Shown piece after piece: positions 53,545-62,450 of a DNA stretch of 64,000 bases. Position numbers and translations under genes: made by a program. Origin of the DNA: an uncultured Eubacteriales bacterium (GTDB lineage: Bacteria > Bacillota > Clostridia > Lachnospirales > Lachnospiraceae); assembly GCA_900315305.1 (NCBI GenBank), contig OMYS01000004.1, positions 62,001 to 126,000 on the forward strand. The letters are read 5' to 3'. Every line of letters starts with the position of its first letter. Within the stretch, counting starts at the first letter, position 1. Under the pieces are notes generated by a model. The model was not told the origin of the DNA. It made no database searches and saw only the letters and a list, made by a program, of their open reading frames with translations.

Positions 53545-54537
53545 ATGGCTGATACGGAAAGACGCGAGCTGAACTGGGCCGTCCTCGGCTGCGGCGTAAT
53601 CGCTCATCAGATGGGGGATGCATTTGCGGCGATGGGACGAAAAATCTACGCGGTTGGAAACCGCACACATGAGAAGGCTGTCCGGTTTGCGGAGGAATAC
53701 GGTGTCAGTAAGGTCTATGATGATTTTCACGAGATGTTCTCCGATCCGGATGTCGACATCATCTATATCACAACGCCTCACAACACGCACATCACCTTCC
53801 TCAGGGATGCTCTCGCAAACGGGAAGCATGTTCTCTGCGAGAAATCGATCACGCTGAACTCAGCGGAGCTCGAGGAGGCGAAGGCACTCGCAAGGAAGCA
53901 CCGCGTCGTGCTCGCGGAGGCGCAGACCATCTACCACATGCCGCTTTACAGGACGCTCACAGAGCGCCTTGAGGCGGGAGAGTTCGGCCGCGTCAATGTC
54001 ATCACAATGAATTTCGGCAGCTACAAGGAATACAACATGAAGAACCGCTTCTTCAACAAGGCGCTTGCGGGAGGAGCGATGCTTGATATCGGCGTCTATG
54101 CGCTCTCGTGCGCGAGACTGTTCCTTGCGTCAAGTCCGGATCAGTTCCAGACTATGATGAAGCAGGCGCCGAGCGGGTCGGATGAGCAGTCCGTGACGAT
54201 CCTTCAGAACCGCGAGGGACAGATGGTCACGATGGCCCTCACTATGCACTCCAAGCAGCCGAAGCGGGCGATGATTTCCTGCGACAAGTGCTACATTGAG
54301 ATCATGGAGTACCCGAGGGCACAGAAGGCAAGGATCACGTGGACGGAGGATGGTCACACAGAGGACGTGGAGGCAGGTGAGACGGCGAAGGCCCTTGTCT
54401 ATGAGCTCACGGACATGGAGAAGGCCGTCCGCGGAGACAGCTCCGTCATGAAGACAGACTTCACGACCGATGTCATGCGCCTCATGACAGACATCCGCTA
54501 TGCCTGGGGCTACTATTACGATGGGGAAATGCGGTAA
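53545..54537 (+). CDS. Gfo/Idh/MocA-family oxidoreductase
   Basis: 330 aa. The N-terminal Rossmann fold (WAVLGCGVIAHQMGDAFAAM) and the family motif at CEKSITLN, where most members have EKP, are present; the second half has GGAMLDIGVYALSCARL. Members act on sugars, polyols or their derivatives with NAD(P). Substrate unknown. ATG 53545 follows AAGGAG. It sits between fruA and ptsH, but separate signals on both sides suggest an independent unit. Confidence 0.86.
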   Translation: MADTERRELNWAVLGCGVIAHQMGDAFAAMGRKIYAVGNRTHEKAVRFAEEYGVSKVYDDFHEMFSDPDVDIIYITTPHNTHITFLRDALANGKHVLCEKSITLNSAELEEAKALARKHRVVLAEAQTIYHMPLYRTLTERLEAGEFGRVNVITMNFGSYKEYNMKNRFFNKALAGGAMLDIGVYALSCARLFLASSPDQFQTMMKQAPSGSDEQSVTILQNREGQMVTMALTMHSKQPKRAMISCDKCYIEIMEYPRAQKARITWTEDGHTEDVEAGETAKALVYELTDMEKAVRGDSSVMKTDFTTDVMRLMTDIRYAWGYYYDGEMR

Positions 54538-54601
54538 ATCCGGAGGCTCTCAGAAGAAATGACGGATTTTCTCATTTTCTGCTGTACCAATCTGTAAAAC
54601 A

Positions 54602-54610
54602 TGCTATAAT
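54602..54610 (+). promoter_or_regulatory. Extended -10 promoter of ptsH
   Basis: TGCTATAAT is a consensus extended -10 hexamer; no good -35 box is found 17 bases upstream. It is 37 bases before the ptsH start. Confidence 0.65.
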
Positions 54611-54646
54611 ATGAACAAATAAATCTCTCACAAAGGAGTGTGTCCA

Positions 54647-54904
54647 ATGAAAGAATTCAGCTATACAATTAAAGATGCAGAAGGCATTCACGCTAGACCG
54701 GCAGGTGAGCTTGTAAAGCTTGTCAAGGGCTTCAAGTCCACAGTCACGATCTCCAAGGGCGCAAAGAGCGGCAACGCTTCCAAGATCTTCGCAGTCATGG
54801 GCCTTGGCGCAAAGCAGGGCGAGACAGTTGACTTCAAGGTTGAGGGTGAAGACGAAGAGACAGCAGCTGCTGAGCTTGAGAAGTTCATGAACGCAAACCT
54901 GTAA
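54647..54904 (+). CDS. ptsH: Phosphocarrier protein HPr
   Basis: 85 aa. The phosphorylated His15 is in EGIHARPAG. It passes phosphate from enzyme I to sugar-specific EII proteins such as FruA nearby. The region that carries the HPr-kinase target Ser46 reads NASKIFAVMGLG; by ungapped numbering position 46 is Lys and Ser is at 45. ptsI is not adjacent. ATG 54647 follows AAAGGAG and the gene ends at a strong terminator. Confidence 0.93.
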   Translation: MKEFSYTIKDAEGIHARPAGELVKLVKGFKSTVTISKGAKSGNASKIFAVMGLGAKQGETVDFKVEGEDEETAAAELEKFMNANL

Positions 54905-54915
54905 TTGTTGTAATG

Positions 54916-54962
54916 ATTCAGCACAACGAGGAACGCAAAGCATTCCGAGTCTGGGGCTGAAT
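54916..54962. repeat. Family C palindromic repeat, copy 2
   Basis: Outer arms ATTCAGC/GCTGAAT enclose GGAACGC-AAA-GCATTCC and GAGTCTGGG; closely similar to 34758-34812, down to the trailing AGCTGC. Confidence 0.75.
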
Positions 54963-54996
54963 AGCTGCTCACTTTCGCAGAAAAAAGAAACATATG

Positions 54997-55027
54997 CGGA
55001 GCCGTAACGATCACGGCTCCGTTTTTT
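54997..55027 (+). terminator. Intrinsic terminator of ptsH
   Basis: CGGAGCCGT pairs with ACGGCTCCG around AACGATC-type loop bases, followed by six T residues. Confidence 0.92.
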
Positions 55028-55100
55028 ATTGCTGCGAATACGGCCCGGAGGCTGCCTTCCGAGAGAATGGCGGCTGCGGAAGAGAAAGAGAGGTATACGT

Positions 55101-55520
55101 ATGGCGAAACAGATCACTACATTTATTGCAAACCAGCCCGGTGCACTGGCGGAGTACTGCAGAATTCTGAGAGATGCCGGCGTGGACATGCGCGCCATGA
55201 ACGTCAGTGACGCGATGGATTTCGGCATTGTGCGGGCGATTGTCGATGACACGGAGAAGGCAAGGGACGTGCTCGAGAAGGCGGGCAGTGTCTGCCAGAT
55301 CGGAGACGTGCTTGTCATTGAGGTCGCTGACCGGCCGGGGGCACTCGTCGAGCTTCTGACGATTCTCGGAAGAGCGGGCGTCAATCTGGATTATACATAC
55401 GCGCTGTTCTCACGGCATGAGGGAACGGCCGGCTTTGTGATCAAGACGGACAGCCGCAGCAAGGCAGAGAGTGCCCTCAAGGAGGCCGGAATTCGGCTGA
55501 TCCCGGAGGAGGAGCTCTAA
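55101..55520 (+). CDS. Small protein with two ACT domains
   Basis: 139 aa, two ACT domains in tandem (QITTFIANQPGALAEYCRIL and VLVIEVADRPGALVELLTIL), each the G-A-L form typical of amino-acid-binding ACT modules. No enzyme domain is attached. Such proteins are taken to sense amino acids and act on partners; the partner is not visible. ATG 55101 follows GAGAGG. A partial family B repeat lies just after its stop. Confidence 0.82.
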   Translation: MAKQITTFIANQPGALAEYCRILRDAGVDMRAMNVSDAMDFGIVRAIVDDTEKARDVLEKAGSVCQIGDVLVIEVADRPGALVELLTILGRAGVNLDYTYALFSRHEGTAGFVIKTDSRSKAESALKEAGIRLIPEEEL

Positions 55521-55525
55521 AGCAT

Positions 55526-55574
55526 CCTGATATTCACGGCCGCATACGATTTTGGATGTCGTGTGAACGGTAAC
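55526..55574. repeat. Family B right-half remnant
   Basis: CCTGATATTCACGGCCGCATACG...GTCGTGTGAACGGTAAC matches the right half of the 43104 element; the left half is missing. It lies in the 144-base gap before the ABC transporter operon, which also holds a TATAGT (55618-55623) without a good -35 partner. Confidence 0.7.
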
Positions 55575-55664
55575 GACGTGTTTGCCCCACTTTCACAGTA
55601 TTGTCACAAATACCATTTATAGTAGGTCAATGTGTAATTCTATAAACAAGTGGAGGAAATGAAC

Positions 55665-56876
55665 TTGATCGAAGTAAAACACCTTACGAAAACGTATGGC
55701 GATCATTGTGCGGTCGACGACCTCTCATTTACGGTCGAAGACGGTCAGATCTACGGCTTCCTCGGTCCGAATGGAGCCGGAAAATCAACGACGATGAACA
55801 TAATGACCGGGTATCTCGCGCCTACATCGGGAGATGTGATCATTAACGGACACGACATCCTGGAGGAGCCCGAGGAGGCGAAGCGGACGATAGGATACCT
55901 TCCGGAAATTCCGCCTGTCTACACAGATATGACGGTAGCTGAATATCTGAGGTTTTGCGCGGAGCTGAAGAAGGTTCCGAGAGCGGAGAGAAGGGATGCC
56001 GTCAAGAGCGCTATTGATGAGCTGGAGCTCGGAGAGGTAAAGAACCGCCTGATCCGGAACCTGTCCAAGGGCTTCCGGCAGAGAGTCGGATTTGCGCAGG
56101 CAATCATCGCAAATCCGGAGACACTGATTCTTGATGAGCCGACAGTCGGTCTTGACCCGAAGCAGATTATTGAGATCCGTCAGCTGATCCGCCGTCTCGG
56201 CGAGAAGCACACGGTTATCCTGAGCTCTCACATTCTCTCCGAGGTCGCGGAGGTCTGCGATCAGGTTCTGATTATCAATCACGGAAAATTTGTCGCGTGC
56301 GATTCACCGGATCATCTCGCGACATCCGAGCAGAAGCAGAAGGGCTCGATCCTTCACGTCACGGCGCAGGGCGCAAAGCAGGATGTGCTCGCAGCCCTCA
56401 GAAGCGTCGTTCAGGTCAGAGAATCCGATCTTTCGCAGGACGAAGAGGGCAACACTGTCGCGACTGTCAGAGTCCCGGGAGGCTCCGATATCAGAGGACG
56501 CGTCAGCCAGGCACTGTTCGCAAAGAACTGCGTAGTCCTCAGCATGTCCGTCGAGAAGGCAAGCCTCGAGAATATCTTCCTCGAGCTGACCGATTCCGGA
56601 AATGGTGCTGCTCATGCGGATGACGATACAAAGAAGTCTGTCGGCAAGATGGCATCTGATCTCGTCCACGATGAGCTTGGCATTCAGTCTTACACCGAGG
56701 AAGGCGCGGCGGATGACGGAGACGCTGCGTCTGAAGAGACCTCGGACGGTGCGAAGGCAGAGGCAGGGGACGCAGCAGACAATGTCCGCCAGGACATTGA
56801 CAGCATCCACGCGCAGCTGTCCGGAAATGAGGCAGAAAAAACGTCCGGGGACGTGACTGACGGGGAGGATAAATAA
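55665..56876 (+). CDS. ABC transporter ATPase, GldA-like, with an acidic C-terminal tail
   Basis: 403 aa. Walker A GPNGAGKST, signature LSKGFRQRVG, Walker B LILDEPTVGLDP and a switch His in SSHILSEVAE mark an ATPase; it resembles GldA of gliding bacteria and related exporters. The last 90 residues or so are rich in Asp, Glu, Ala and Ser and have no family match I recognise. I place the start at TTG 55665, eight bases after GGAGG; ATG 55659 is an alternative but is only two bases from the site. It overlaps the permease gene by one base. Confidence 0.85.
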   Translation: MIEVKHLTKTYGDHCAVDDLSFTVEDGQIYGFLGPNGAGKSTTMNIMTGYLAPTSGDVIINGHDILEEPEEAKRTIGYLPEIPPVYTDMTVAEYLRFCAELKKVPRAERRDAVKSAIDELELGEVKNRLIRNLSKGFRQRVGFAQAIIANPETLILDEPTVGLDPKQIIEIRQLIRRLGEKHTVILSSHILSEVAEVCDQVLIINHGKFVACDSPDHLATSEQKQKGSILHVTAQGAKQDVLAALRSVVQVRESDLSQDEEGNTVATVRVPGGSDIRGRVSQALFAKNCVVLSMSVEKASLENIFLELTDSGNGAAHADDDTKKSVGKMASDLVHDELGIQSYTEEGAADDGDAASEETSDGAKAEAGDAADNVRQDIDSIHAQLSGNEAEKTSGDVTDGEDK

Positions 56877-57739
56877 TGGGCGCAATCTATAAAAAAGAGC
56901 TGAAAAGCTATTTTACGAACATGAGCGGCGCGGTCGTCATCGCCGTCATGCTTCTGGTGACGGGACTCATGTTCCGCACCTACAATATGTACTACGGAAC
57001 ACTCACACTTCACTATACGATCAGCGGCTCATGGCTGGCATTTCTGATCGTTGTTCCGATTCTCTCGATGAGAGTCTTCGCGGAGGAGAGAAAGCAGAGA
57101 ACGGACCAGCTCTGGATGACGGCTCCCGTGAAGCTTCCGGAGATTGTTCTCGGCAAGTACCTCGCGATGGTCACTGTCTACGCGATTCCGTGCGCGGTTG
57201 TCTGCATTTATCCGCTGGTCATGCTGAAGTTCGGCGATGAGTCCCTGAAGTGGGATTACGCCTGCATTCTCGGCTTCTTCCTGATCGGAGCTGCATATCT
57301 GGCAATCGGAATGTTCATTTCCTCCTGCACGGAGAGCGCGATCATCTCGGCGATTCTCTCACTGCTGTTTGTCCTTATGACGCAGCTTATGTCCAGCATC
57401 TTCAATTATATCAGCTCGACAACATTTTCATCGCTGGTCTTCCTCGTCGTGCTCGCGGCCATTGTCGGCCTTCTTGTGTATTACATGACGAAAAACTTCT
57501 ATGTGAGCCTCGGTGTGTTCGGCGCTCTCGCGGTTATCTGCATCGTCGCATACAAGGTGAAATCATCCTGGTTTGACGGCCGGTCGGAATCAATCATGCG
57601 CATTTTTGATTTCAACACGCATCTGTCCGATATCACGAACGGGTCCTTAAGCATCTCGAACCTGCTGTTCTTCATTTCTTACATCGTGATCGGCATCATT
57701 CTGACGGTTCAGTCAATTCAGAAGAGACGCTGGAGCTAA
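56876..57739 (+). CDS. ABC-2 type permease (GldF-like)
   Basis: 287 aa with six hydrophobic segments. The opening MGAIYKKELKSYFTNM and the RVFAEERKQRTDQLWMTAP loop are typical of GldF/NosY-type ABC-2 permeases. It forms the membrane part of the transporter with the upstream ATPase. It starts on the last base of the ATPase stop codon (TAATG), so the two are coupled. Substrate unknown. Confidence 0.86.
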   Translation: MGAIYKKELKSYFTNMSGAVVIAVMLLVTGLMFRTYNMYYGTLTLHYTISGSWLAFLIVVPILSMRVFAEERKQRTDQLWMTAPVKLPEIVLGKYLAMVTVYAIPCAVVCIYPLVMLKFGDESLKWDYACILGFFLIGAAYLAIGMFISSCTESAIISAILSLLFVLMTQLMSSIFNYISSTTFSSLVFLVVLAAIVGLLVYYMTKNFYVSLGVFGALAVICIVAYKVKSSWFDGRSESIMRIFDFNTHLSDITNGSLSISNLLFFISYIVIGIILTVQSIQKRRWS

Positions 57740-57749
57740 GGGGGACAAC

Positions 57750-59354
57750 ATGGAAGATAAGAAAATGAAAGCAGAGGCCAGTGCAATGGCCGGAAATAAA
57801 GAAAAAAAGAAGTTACCGCGTGAAAGAAAGCCGAAGGATCCGGCAGACCGCAGAAGACTCGCAAACGGGTCCTACGCCCTGGCTGTCACAGCAATCGCAA
57901 TTGCGGTGATCGTCGTCATCAATTTCATCGTGAGCGCGATTCCGTCGAAGTTCACGACGGCTGATGTCTCGACGGCAAAGCTCTATACGATCGACAGCAC
58001 GACAAAGAAGGTCCTTAATAAGCTGGACGATGACATCACGCTCTACTATCTGACCGAGTCCGGTCAGGAGGACGCGACGACAACAAAGCTTCTCGAGACA
58101 TACGAGGGCTACAGCAGCCACATCAAATATAAGAAGATCGATATTGTCGCGAACCCGACATTTGCCTCGAAGTACACGAGCGACACGGTGAGTGCGGGCA
58201 GCATCATTGCAGTCTGCGGCGACAAGTCGAAGGTCATTAACTACAGCAGCATTTATCCGACAGACTCCTCGAGCTACTATTCCGGCTCCTCATCATCCAC
58301 GTTCGACGGCGAGGGTCAGATCACGAGTGCCATTGCGTATCTGACATCGGAAAGCAGCGAGAAGGTCTATTACACGACCGGCCACAACGAGCTCGACATG
58401 AGCACGGCCATGACGGACGCCATCTCGAAGGCAAATCTTGACTCCGAGTCGATCAACCTTCTGAGCGCGGACATCCCGAGCGACTGCAGCATGCTGATCA
58501 TTTTCTCTCCGCTCTCTGATTTCACGACGGACGAGGTCCAGAAGGTCAAGGATTATCTCGCGGACGGCGGCCATCTCCTTCTTGTCACGATGAGCGCTGC
58601 GCTCACGCAGACGGATACACCGAATCTCGACACGATTATGGCGTCGTACGGCGTCACACGGACAGGCGGCTACCTTGAGGAGACGGACCAGAACTACTAT
58701 GCATCAGGAGTTCCGTATCTGCTCGTTCCGAAGACAGGCTCCTCCACGGTGACCAGCGACCTGTCAAATGAGAACATCGTCGATTCCTTTACAGAGGGTC
58801 TGACTGTCACGGAGAGTGAGGATGCCGGATACACGGTCACTCCGATCCTCACGACGTCAGATTCCGCTGAGCTGGTGACAAGCGGCAGCTCAGGCAGCAC
58901 AAGCAGCAAGGGCGAGTATGATCTCGCGGTCGAGGTCGATGAGACCCTGTCGAACGACTCGAGCGGCTCATCGGACGTCGAGTCGACGGCGGACTCCACG
59001 GAGAGCACCGGCACCGATTCGTCGGCAGACTCCACGAGCAGCACGTCCTCTACAAAGGAGACGAAGATCCTGTACTACGCATCTCCGTTCCTGTTCAGCT
59101 CAGATGCGCTTTCCTCCATGCTGCAGCAGAGCGTATCGCTTCCGACCGGCAATACGACGCTGTTCTCGAGCTCGCTCACTTATCTGACTGACTCGGATGT
59201 CACGGTCTCCGTCGCATCAAAGAGCACGCAGCCGGCGCAGACGACGATCAGCTCGAGCAACCAGACAATTTTCGGCAACCTCTTCATGTTCGTCATCCCT
59301 GTCGCTGTCATCATTGTGGGATTTACGATCTGGTTTGCGCGCCGCAGGAAATAA
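57750..59354 (+). CDS. GldG-family ABC transporter auxiliary protein
   Basis: 534 aa. A basic N-terminus, a membrane segment (about residues 38-60), a long extracytoplasmic part, and a C-terminal membrane segment with an RRRK end. The outside part contains KLYTIDSTTKKVLNKLDDDITLYYLT and YYTTGHNELD, the GldG (ABC-type_uncharacterised) pattern, and a Ser/Thr/Gly/Asp-rich stretch from about 380 to 435. It follows the permease by 10 bases. Confidence 0.84.
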   Translation: MEDKKMKAEASAMAGNKEKKKLPRERKPKDPADRRRLANGSYALAVTAIAIAVIVVINFIVSAIPSKFTTADVSTAKLYTIDSTTKKVLNKLDDDITLYYLTESGQEDATTTKLLETYEGYSSHIKYKKIDIVANPTFASKYTSDTVSAGSIIAVCGDKSKVINYSSIYPTDSSSYYSGSSSSTFDGEGQITSAIAYLTSESSEKVYYTTGHNELDMSTAMTDAISKANLDSESINLLSADIPSDCSMLIIFSPLSDFTTDEVQKVKDYLADGGHLLLVTMSAALTQTDTPNLDTIMASYGVTRTGGYLEETDQNYYASGVPYLLVPKTGSSTVTSDLSNENIVDSFTEGLTVTESEDAGYTVTPILTTSDSAELVTSGSSGSTSSKGEYDLAVEVDETLSNDSSGSSDVESTADSTESTGTDSSADSTSSTSSTKETKILYYASPFLFSSDALSSMLQQSVSLPTGNTTLFSSSLTYLTDSDVTVSVASKSTQPAQTTISSSNQTIFGNLFMFVIPVAVIIVGFTIWFARRRK

Positions 59355-59375
59355 GGCACAGGAAAGGCAGACAAG

Positions 59376-60041
59376 TTGAGAAAAAAGAAAAATAAAATGA
59401 CAGGCCTGATCATCGGAGCAGCTGTTCTTGTCGTTCTCGTCGTCGTTCTGCTCGTCGTCCAGAAGCAGGCCAAGAAATATGAGGACGCGCAGGATGCGAA
59501 GGACTCGCTGATTACGCAGACATCTGATGAGATCAGCAAGATCTCCTACACGGCAAGCGGCGCGGCGACTGTCAATATCAGCCGCCAGGCGAAGGAGGTC
59601 GAGGTCACGACGAGTGACACGTCCTCGGCGGATGAATCCGGCATTGTGACGAGCGCAAGCGATACCTCCTCCACCACGACGAAGACAGAGGACATCTGGG
59701 TCGACGATGACGATGCATCGGTGAATCTCGACACGAGCAAATGCAATACGCTCGCGTCATCCCTCACAGGTGTGTCCATCACACAGACGCTGAAGGATGT
59801 CACGGACCTGTCCGAGTACGGTCTTGATTCTCCGAGCTATACGGTGAATCTGACGTTTAAGGACGGTAGCACACAGACAATCACGATCGGCAATACGAAT
59901 GACGCGGCGAGCGCTGTGTACTGCTACCTCGGCGATGATACGTCCACGGTCTACGCCGTATCGACGTCACTCACAACGGATCTCGGCGACACGATCAGCG
60001 ATCTCACGGCTTCGTCGACATCCTCGTCGTCAGCGTCCTGA
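59376..60041 (+). CDS. DUF4340-like lipid-interface/extracytoplasmic protein, short form
   Basis: 221 aa, starting at TTG 59376. One N-terminal membrane segment (TGLIIGAAVLVVLVVVLLVV) and an outside domain. The part after residue 120 (LKDVTDLSEYGLDSPSYTVN, TIGNTNDAASAVYC) resembles DUF4340, a partner of GldG-type transporters, but is shorter than the usual 300 or more residues. It completes the ABC operon; a strong terminator follows. Confidence 0.72.
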   Translation: MRKKKNKMTGLIIGAAVLVVLVVVLLVVQKQAKKYEDAQDAKDSLITQTSDEISKISYTASGAATVNISRQAKEVEVTTSDTSSADESGIVTSASDTSSTTTKTEDIWVDDDDASVNLDTSKCNTLASSLTGVSITQTLKDVTDLSEYGLDSPSYTVNLTFKDGSTQTITIGNTNDAASAVYCYLGDDTSTVYAVSTSLTTDLGDTISDLTASSTSSSSAS

Positions 60042-60067
60042 GGCTCGTACAATTGAATTACAATCCA

Positions 60068-60116
60068 TAAGAAAGAGGCTGCTGCACCCATCGCGGTGCG
60101 GCAGCCTCTTTCTTAT
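60068..60116. terminator. Strong bidirectional terminator after the ABC operon
   Basis: A nearly perfect hairpin: ATAAGAAAGAGGCTGC pairs with GCAGCCTCTTTCTTAT, with further TGCACC/GGTGCG pairing near the loop. T-rich right arm on the + strand and A-rich left arm fit termination in both directions. Confidence 0.88.
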
Positions 60117-60209
60117 GTAACGATGTTCGCAGGGTAGACTCCGTCCCTGTATCTTGTATTTTCAGGTGCCGGCAGGTAAACTGACAGCAGATGAATACTG
60201 ATGATGACA

Positions 60210-60251
60210 GTGTCAAAAGTCTGAGCCAAGGGGTGAAAGACTTGATGACAC
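60210..60251. repeat. Family A palindromic repeat, copy 3 (short form)
   Basis: GTGTCAAAAGTCT and AGACTTGATGACAC are joined by GAGCCAAGGGGTGAA; the central CACGGCAAGC/GCTTGCC part of the longer copies is missing. It lies in the 168-base gap before ispF; the rest of that gap holds no gene. Confidence 0.75.
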
Positions 60252-60284
60252 CCAAATCATACTGATGATACGGAGGAATTTGGT

Positions 60285-60788
60285 ATGAGCAGAATCGGAA
60301 CAGGGTATGATGTGCACAGATTGACAGAGGGACGGAAGCTGATCATCGGCGGCGTTGAGATCCCGTATGAGAAGGGACTTCTCGGCCACTCAGACGCGGA
60401 CGTGCTTCTCCACGCGATCATGGACGCGCTTCTCGGGGCAGCGGCCGCCGGCGATATCGGACTTCATTTTCCGGACAATGATCCCGCGTATGAGGGCGCC
60501 TCATCACTGATGCTGCTGCGGAAGGTCGGCGGCATCCTCACGAATAAGGGATACTACATCAACAATATCGACGCCACAATCATCGCGCAGGCCCCGAAAA
60601 TGAGGCCCTACATCGACGAGATGCGAGAGAATATCGCGACGGTCCTCGGGATTCCGGTGGACCGGGTCAGTGTCAAGGCGACGACGGAGGAGCATCTCGG
60701 CTTCACGGGACGGGGAGAGGGAATCTCCGCGCAGGCGGTCTGCAGCATTGATTTGCTGAGTGAAAAATCCGGCTTTCGCGCCGTGTGA
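60285..60788 (+). CDS. ispF: 2-C-methyl-D-erythritol 2,4-cyclodiphosphate synthase
   Basis: 167 aa. Metal ligands Asp9 and His11 are in GYDVHRL, and [20 protein letters not shown] carries the third His. [15 protein letters not shown] near the end is conserved. It makes the cyclodiphosphate of the non-mevalonate isoprenoid pathway. ATG after CGGAGGAA. Confidence 0.95.
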   Translation: MSRIGTGYDVHRLTEGRKLIIGGVEIPYEKGLLGHSDADVLLHAIMDALLGAAAAGDIGLHFPDNDPAYEGASSLMLLRKVGGILTNKGYYINNIDATIIAQAPKMRPYIDEMRENIATVLGIPVDRVSVKATTEEHLGFTGRGEGISAQAVCSIDLLSEKSGFRAV

Positions 60789-60798
60789 GCCGCAGGGC

Positions 60799-60860
60799 CC
60801 ACACGCACCGGGACCTGATATTCGCGACCGCACGCAATTTCGGCTGCGTGTGAACTTAAC
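60799..60860. repeat. Family B short remnant before cysS
   Basis: CCACACGCA at the left and TGCGTGTGAAC at the right are inverted, with CCTGATATTCGCGACCGCACGC between them as in the right half of the 43104 element. The remaining 180 bases before cysS contain TTATTCAGCAC (60943-60953), a family C-like arm, and the hairpin below. Confidence 0.65.
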
Positions 60861-61002
60861 TATCGCAGACCGCATGAGACGGTGAGGGCGACCCGGACTT
60901 TACGGAGTCCCGGGAATCTGGTATGCTTATTTTTCAGGTGGTTATTCAGCACACCTATAGTCGGAGCACATCGTGTTCCTCTCCGGAATCACCGGATGGA
61001 AG

Positions 61003-61020
61003 CGGAAAATTCATTTTCCG
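61003..61020 (+). other. Short hairpin before cysS
   Basis: CGGAAAA pairs with TTTTCCG around TTCA, 24 bases before cysS. No T-box features (such as the TGGNACCGCG segment) are found, so no tRNA-sensing leader is claimed. Confidence 0.45.
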
Positions 61021-61043
61021 AACAGATATAAAGGAGACAACAG

Positions 61044-62450
61044 ATGAAGATATTTAATACACTGACAATGAGAAAGGAGGAGTTTGTACCGATTGAGCCG
61101 GGAAAGATCCGCATGTATGTCTGCGGTCCGACGGTGTACAACTTCATCCATATCGGCAATGCGCGGCCGATGATCGTATTTGATACGTTCCGCCGCTATA
61201 TGGAGCACAAGGGCTACGACGTGAATTATGTCTCGAACTTCACGGACGTGGACGACAAGATTATCAAGGAAGCAATCGAAGAAAAATGCACGGCCAACGA
61301 GATCGCCGAGAAGTATATCGCGGAGTGCAAAAAGGATATGGCCGGCATGAACATCGAGCCGGCGACGACCAATCCGCGCGCGACGCATGAGATTGACGGC
61401 ATGATCGATATGATCAGCAAGCTGATCGAAGAGGGCCACGCCTACGTAAAGAACGGCACCGTCTATTTCTCGACGCGGAGCTTCCCGGGCTACGGCAAGC
61501 TCTCCGGAAAGAACCTCGACGACCTCCGGTCCGGCTTCCGCGAGATCAAGGTCACGGGCGAGGAGGAGAAGAATGATCCGCTCGACTTCGTTCTCTGGAA
61601 GCCGAAGAAGGAGGGCGAGCCGTTCTGGGAGTCTCCGTGGAGCGAGGGCCGTCCGGGCTGGCACATCGAGTGCTCGGTCATGGCGAAGCGCTATCTCGGC
61701 GACACGATCGATATTCACGCCGGCGGCGAGGACCTCGTCTTCCCGCACCACGAAAATGAGATCGCCCAGTCGGAGTGCGCAAATCATGCTCCGTTCGCTC
61801 ACTACTGGATGCACAACGCATTTCTCAATATCAACGGCGTGAAGATGTCGAAGTCACTCGGCAATTTCTTCACGGTTCGCGATATCTCGAAGGAGTACGA
61901 TCTGGAGGTCCTCCGCTTCTTCATGCTGAGCGCGCACTACAGAACGACGTTGAACTTCAGCCGTGAGCTGATGGAGGCGGCGAAGACCTCGCTCGACAGA
62001 ATTCACCGCGCCGCATCGCGTCTTGAGGATATTGCGGAGCATGCGGACAAGAGAGAAATGAGCGACGAGGAGCGGAAGGTCCTTGACGGCGCGAAGGCAT
62101 TTATTGCGAAGTTCGATGAGAAGATGGACGACGACTGCAACACGGCTGACGCGGAGGCGGTTGTCTTCGACCTGGTCCGCTACGCGAACACGAATGTCGC
62201 GGATAATGCGCCGGCCGCTCTCGCACAGGGCGTTCTCGATGTCCTCACGGAGCTCTGCGGTATTCTCGGCATCCATGCGCTGAAGAAGGAGAAGTCCCTC
62301 GATGCAGACATTGAGGCGCTGATTGAGAAGCGTCAGGCGGCCCGCAAGGCCAGAGATTTCGCGACGGCCGACAAGATCCGCGATGACCTTCTGAAGCAGG
62401 GCATCGAGCTCATGGACACGCGCGAGGGCGTCAAATGGAAGAGAGTGTAA
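61044..62450 (+). CDS. cysS: Cysteinyl-tRNA synthetase
   Basis: 468 aa, full length. The class I HIGH motif is in NFIHIGNARPMIVFD, the zinc ligand Cys in YVCGPTVYN and WHIECSVMA, and KMSKS in GVKMSKSLGNF. It charges tRNA-Cys. ATG 61044 follows AAAGGAG. It overlaps mrnC by 16 bases. Confidence 0.96.
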   Translation: MKIFNTLTMRKEEFVPIEPGKIRMYVCGPTVYNFIHIGNARPMIVFDTFRRYMEHKGYDVNYVSNFTDVDDKIIKEAIEEKCTANEIAEKYIAECKKDMAGMNIEPATTNPRATHEIDGMIDMISKLIEEGHAYVKNGTVYFSTRSFPGYGKLSGKNLDDLRSGFREIKVTGEEEKNDPLDFVLWKPKKEGEPFWESPWSEGRPGWHIECSVMAKRYLGDTIDIHAGGEDLVFPHHENEIAQSECANHAPFAHYWMHNAFLNINGVKMSKSLGNFFTVRDISKEYDLEVLRFFMLSAHYRTTLNFSRELMEAAKTSLDRIHRAASRLEDIAEHADKREMSDEERKVLDGAKAFIAKFDEKMDDDCNTADAEAVVFDLVRYANTNVADNAPAALAQGVLDVLTELCGILGIHALKKEKSLDADIEALIEKRQAARKARDFATADKIRDDLLKQGIELMDTREGVKWKRV

